From Dehalococcoidia bacterium (GTDB lineage: Bacteria; Chloroflexota; Dehalococcoidia; UBA3495), in contig PCAH01000032.1 in assembly GCA_002730485.1 (NCBI GenBank), positions 1 through 9,171 of the forward strand: a DNA stretch of 9,171 nucleotides, given 5' to 3'. The first letter of the stretch is position 1; each line of letters starts with the position of its first letter. Shown here piece by piece: positions 6,700 to 9,171 of the stretch. The position numbers and the translations under genes are program-made. The notes below the pieces were generated by a model. The model was not told the DNA's origin. It did no database searches and saw only the letters and a program-made list of their open reading frames with translations.

Positions 6700-9033
6700 T
6701 CAAGAGTCTTTGTTGCAGGGTGGCCAGCCGACCAATTCGGGACCACAACCGACACTTACCCAGGTGAAGAGACTTGCCGTCGCCGTCGGGGGACCACTGC
6801 ACTGGCGGATGATCCACTCGTCGGACGATCCGTCGATGGCATCGTGGCTGGGATCATTTAGGTCACACGGCGGAACAGCATTGCCGCGCCCGAAGATCGT
6901 CGAGTGTTCGATGAGTATGAGAAGGTCCGAAGGCAGCAGTGTTGCTACTGGGGCAAGAACCAGGAGCAATGAACCATCTGACATCGTGAGCACCCGAAGG
7001 ACGAAGAGCGGTTCTCCTGCTGGCGTACAGACCTGGACCGGGCTACACCCCTCACTGCCTTCTGGGGCAATCGGCAGAAAAGTCAGGCCCACCGGTCCCC
7101 CCAGGTAGGCGAAGTAGGTACCGCTTAGCGGTCCACCTGGGCTGGAAACGATCGATGCACCATCAGGAACACGATCGAAGAAGCCAGCGCCGATCGCTGC
7201 CGCGATGAGTTCATTTGTGGGGGTGTTGATGCCGATCGCGCCTGCGCTGGCCACAAGGTCGACCAGGGAGGACATTGGCGCAGGAAACCCCGAACAGGTG
7301 CCGATCCCCCAGCCCCTCCAGTCGTAGACTTCGGTCCGCGAGTCCTCAGCGCACGCGATCATGGATTCGCCCGGTCCGAAGACCCGGGTGTTGTCGAGGT
7401 CGATGAGCGGATCGCCGGCATCAGGTGTCTGTCCAGCCACTGCTCCAGCGGCAACGAAGATCGAGCCGTTGTCATCCATGAACTCCCGAAGGTGGAACAG
7501 TTGACGACCTTCGGCAGTGCAGAGACGGAAGTTGCCGCAAACAACGGCGTTGTCCGGCACAGTTGTGAGGTACTCGATTCCAGTTGGTCCACCGCGCCAG
7601 GTGACATAGGGATCGTTGTAGTACAGGTTCCCACCCGGGAGTCGTGTGACAATCAGCGTCGAATCGTCGGTGACGTGGGAGAGGAAGCCGCTAGAGATCG
7701 CGGCGTCCGTGGTTTCCTGTTGAACTCGAAAACCTGTCAGTTGCTCCCCCACCCAGCGGTTGCCCGAAATGACGATGAGCAGAATTCCGGCAATCGTCAG
7801 ACTTAAGATCACGCGCAAGAATGAGAGCCCCCAAGATGGTGGGGGGGGAAGGAGACCGGCCTCCAGGGCACGGTGGGTCGCTTCGGCGACGAAGAAAGTG
7901 GTACCCACGGCGAACAGCGTCAGACCCAATGACTGGATCACGACCGGCAGATAGGCAAATCCCCAGCCCAGTTCCTGCTGCCACCGTATAGAAAGGGAGA
8001 TCGGGAGCGCTGGTAGCATCCAGACCCCAGCGCCGATACCAATCAGCACCGCAATCGACCTGATCTCCGGTCGTCGCACCAAGCCGACCAGCAACCACGC
8101 GGCGCTGCCGCCAGAGAGTGCCCCGACAACGCTCCAAGGGGACAGGTCACCAATGAGGGTGCTCACGCTCGGCACACCCGCAGCGAACAGCGCAGCTGAG
8201 CCGGGAATGGCACCGACAACCTGATACACAGCGGCCGGCACCATGTGTTCCAGGGCCAGATTTGTCGTGTATGCCGGAGCTGGGGTTGCGGCCGAACGCA
8301 ATGTGGCGACGTAGTTCGCCAGGAGGAACGTGGGGACGATCACTGAGCCTGCGGCGGCCCACCGCTGCCACCTTTCTGGACAACGTTCGTGCCAGATCAA
8401 CAGCAGTGGCAGCGGAGCAAGAAAGTAAGTGATCTCGTACTGGAGAAGTCCCGCTGTCCAGACGAGTCCTGCCGCCGCGAATGCTAAGATTGCGCGCCCC
8501 CTATGCGCCGAGCGTAGGCCGAGGAGTAGCAGGAGCAGGACCACGAGGAACTTGATGGCCAAGGACGGCAAGAGAATGCCGAACGAGTGGATTGAGTCAT
8601 ACCAGTATCTGAGTTGCAGGCCTGGTAGGGAGAGCAATCCAACGAGCAGGCCTACTTGACGGTTCCGGGTGAGGAGTGCTACCAGTGCGCCGAGCAGTGT
8701 TGCCATGGCCGCACCAGCAGTTACCTGAAGGGCCTTGTAGACGGCACGATCGTGCACCGTGTTGAAGACGAGGGAATTCTCTAGGGCGGAAACAGGGAAG
8801 AACCGGCCTTGGCTCTTCATCCACAGTCGTGTGCTCTCTATGGAGTGTTCCCAGACGGACTGGTCCTCAGCGTCAAGGACCGCCGATCGCTGGGAGTTGT
8901 GGAGGTCGTCGGCGTAATACCCCGTACCGAGCACGGGGGAGAGGACCGTCCACCCGGTGACCAGCATTAGCGCGACGATCAGCGCGGTTCTGGTCCGTGT
9001 GAACTCCGCCAGTGGTTTTTGAGAGCCGTTCAC
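6700..9033 (-). CDS. GT-C-like multispanning membrane protein with two tandem paired-cysteine modules (paralogue 2)
   Basis: The product is 777 residues from GTG at 9033; the nearest upstream in-frame stop is at 9063-9061. It is a full-length paralogue of the 4313-6688 protein, clearly similar along the whole length and roughly one third identical by eye. About eleven helices occupy residues 14-424. The first loop has YADDLHNSQ (D42/D43), then SQGRFFPVSALE, RAVYKALQV, QLRYWYDSIHSFGILLPSL (140-158), IWHER, NYVATLRS, SLSIRWQQELGWG and GNRWVGEQL (424-432). Module A (441-596) has C499/C505 and C561/C580 in TCSGFP. Module B (607-777) has C663/C669, C723/C745 in QCSGPP, and C763/C773. Both keep a YxxWRGGP or YFAYLGGP motif after a D-S-I-V strand. 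It converges on paralogue 1, 11 bp apart, with no terminator between. Codons 395-400 contain an eight-base G/C run. No good ribosome site precedes the GTG. A role in extracellular glycan transfer is inference. Confidence 0.92.
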   Translation of the reverse strand: MNGSQKPLAEFTRTRTALIVALMLVTGWTVLSPVLGTGYYADDLHNSQRSAVLDAEDQSVWEHSIESTRLWMKSQGRFFPVSALENSLVFNTVHDRAVYKALQVTAGAAMATLLGALVALLTRNRQVGLLVGLLSLPGLQLRYWYDSIHSFGILLPSLAIKFLVVLLLLLLGLRSAHRGRAILAFAAAGLVWTAGLLQYEITYFLAPLPLLLIWHERCPERWQRWAAAGSVIVPTFLLANYVATLRSAATPAPAYTTNLALEHMVPAAVYQVVGAIPGSAALFAAGVPSVSTLIGDLSPWSVVGALSGGSAAWLLVGLVRRPEIRSIAVLIGIGAGVWMLPALPISLSIRWQQELGWGFAYLPVVIQSLGLTLFAVGTTFFVAEATHRALEAGLLPPPPSWGLSFLRVILSLTIAGILLIVISGNRWVGEQLTGFRVQQETTDAAISSGFLSHVTDDSTLIVTRLPGGNLYYNDPYVTWRGGPTGIEYLTTVPDNAVVCGNFRLCTAEGRQLFHLREFMDDNGSIFVAAGAVAGQTPDAGDPLIDLDNTRVFGPGESMIACAEDSRTEVYDWRGWGIGTCSGFPAPMSSLVDLVASAGAIGINTPTNELIAAAIGAGFFDRVPDGASIVSSPGGPLSGTYFAYLGGPVGLTFLPIAPEGSEGCSPVQVCTPAGEPLFVLRVLTMSDGSLLLVLAPVATLLPSDLLILIEHSTIFGRGNAVPPCDLNDPSHDAIDGSSDEWIIRQCSGPPTATASLFTWVSVGCGPELVGWPPCNKDS
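7841..7848. repeat. Eight-base homopolymer within the paralogue 2 gene
   Basis: A run of eight G on the plus strand (C on the coding strand) encodes part of the PPPP sequence at residues 396-399, just before the last membrane helix. Paralogue 1 has EPP at the equivalent place, encoded without such a run. The frame is intact in this assembly. Confidence 0.6.
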
Positions 9034-9060
9034 GCTCGGGACACTACTGAGTTCTGTGGT

Positions 9061-9171
9061 TCAGCCACGATCACGGAGTAGGGGTAGCATTCGGAGAGAA
9101 TGAACCGGGTCGCCGAGAGCACCGAGGGCGTCGTCGCTGTCAGTCGACGGGTTCTCCGAGCCGAAGTCCGT
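9061..9171 (-). CDS. C-terminal end of an unidentified upstream gene (partial)
   Basis: From the window edge a minus-strand frame is open for 36 codons to TGA at 9063-9061. It ends ...DALGALGDPVHSLRMLPLLR then DRG. The composition (Asp, Gly, Leu; GC-rich third positions) looks like real coding sequence and not a shadow. It is in the same frame as the 6700-9033 gene and ends 27 bp before its GTG, which suggests one operon. A second open frame ends in TGA overlapping that GTG as GTGA, but its Arg/Thr/Ser-rich product looks like a shadow. Too little remains to name a family. Confidence 0.45.
   Translation of the reverse strand, partial: TDFGSENPSTDSDDALGALGDPVHSLRMLPLLRDRG

Noticed and set aside
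7691..8137. 148-codon minus-strand ORF in another frame of paralogue 2
   Set aside because: The paralogue frame is supported along its whole length by similarity to 4313-6688; this one is Arg/Gly/Asp-rich noise.
1..9171. CRISPR arrays, tRNA or rRNA genes, toxin-antitoxin or phage-defence genes
   Set aside because: I found no regularly spaced repeats, no cloverleaf or rRNA-like sequence, and no recognisable defence or toxin motifs.

Overview
The window looks like an accessory, cell-envelope-related region of a moderately GC-rich actinobacterium. An acidimicrobial relative is my guess, based only on the style of the membrane proteins, the frequent GTG starts and the IS481-type elements; no rRNA or marker gene is present to confirm it.

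Left third (1 to about 2430), a decayed zone. Two degenerate IS481-type transposases of different subtypes lie on the minus strand (about 75-561 and 1304-2324). Between them sits a 217-residue minus-strand gene (587-1240) with one membrane helix and one copy of a cysteine-containing extracellular module. The same module occurs twice in each of the two large proteins on the right, so this gene is either a free-standing member of that family or the 3' stump of a third large copy.

Middle (2434-4312). A plus-strand GT87/DUF2029-type membrane glycosyltransferase (2536-3954) is followed by about 360 bp of broken sequence. This stretch carries what looks like the start of an IS3-family OrfA (about 4009-4113) and a tiny ORF (4242-4316) overlapping the next gene by ATGA.

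Right half (4313-9171). Two full-length paralogues of an unrecognised membrane protein family face each other tail to tail with only 11 bp between their stop codons: 4313-6688 (+, 791 aa) and 6700-9033 (-, 777 aa). Each has about eleven predicted helices, a DD pair in the first external loop as in GT-C glycosyltransferases, a conserved QLR-W-D-IHS-G-L-PSL-K block, and a C-terminal tail of two tandem cysteine-paired modules. The end of another minus-strand gene (9061-9171) precedes the second paralogue.

Together the genes suggest synthesis or modification of a surface polysaccharide from polyprenyl-linked sugars: one GT87 enzyme and two (once perhaps three) GT-C-like enzymes with extracellular domains. 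The function of the paralogue family is inference. Its architecture, and the loose module gene at the left, are the most novel part of the window.
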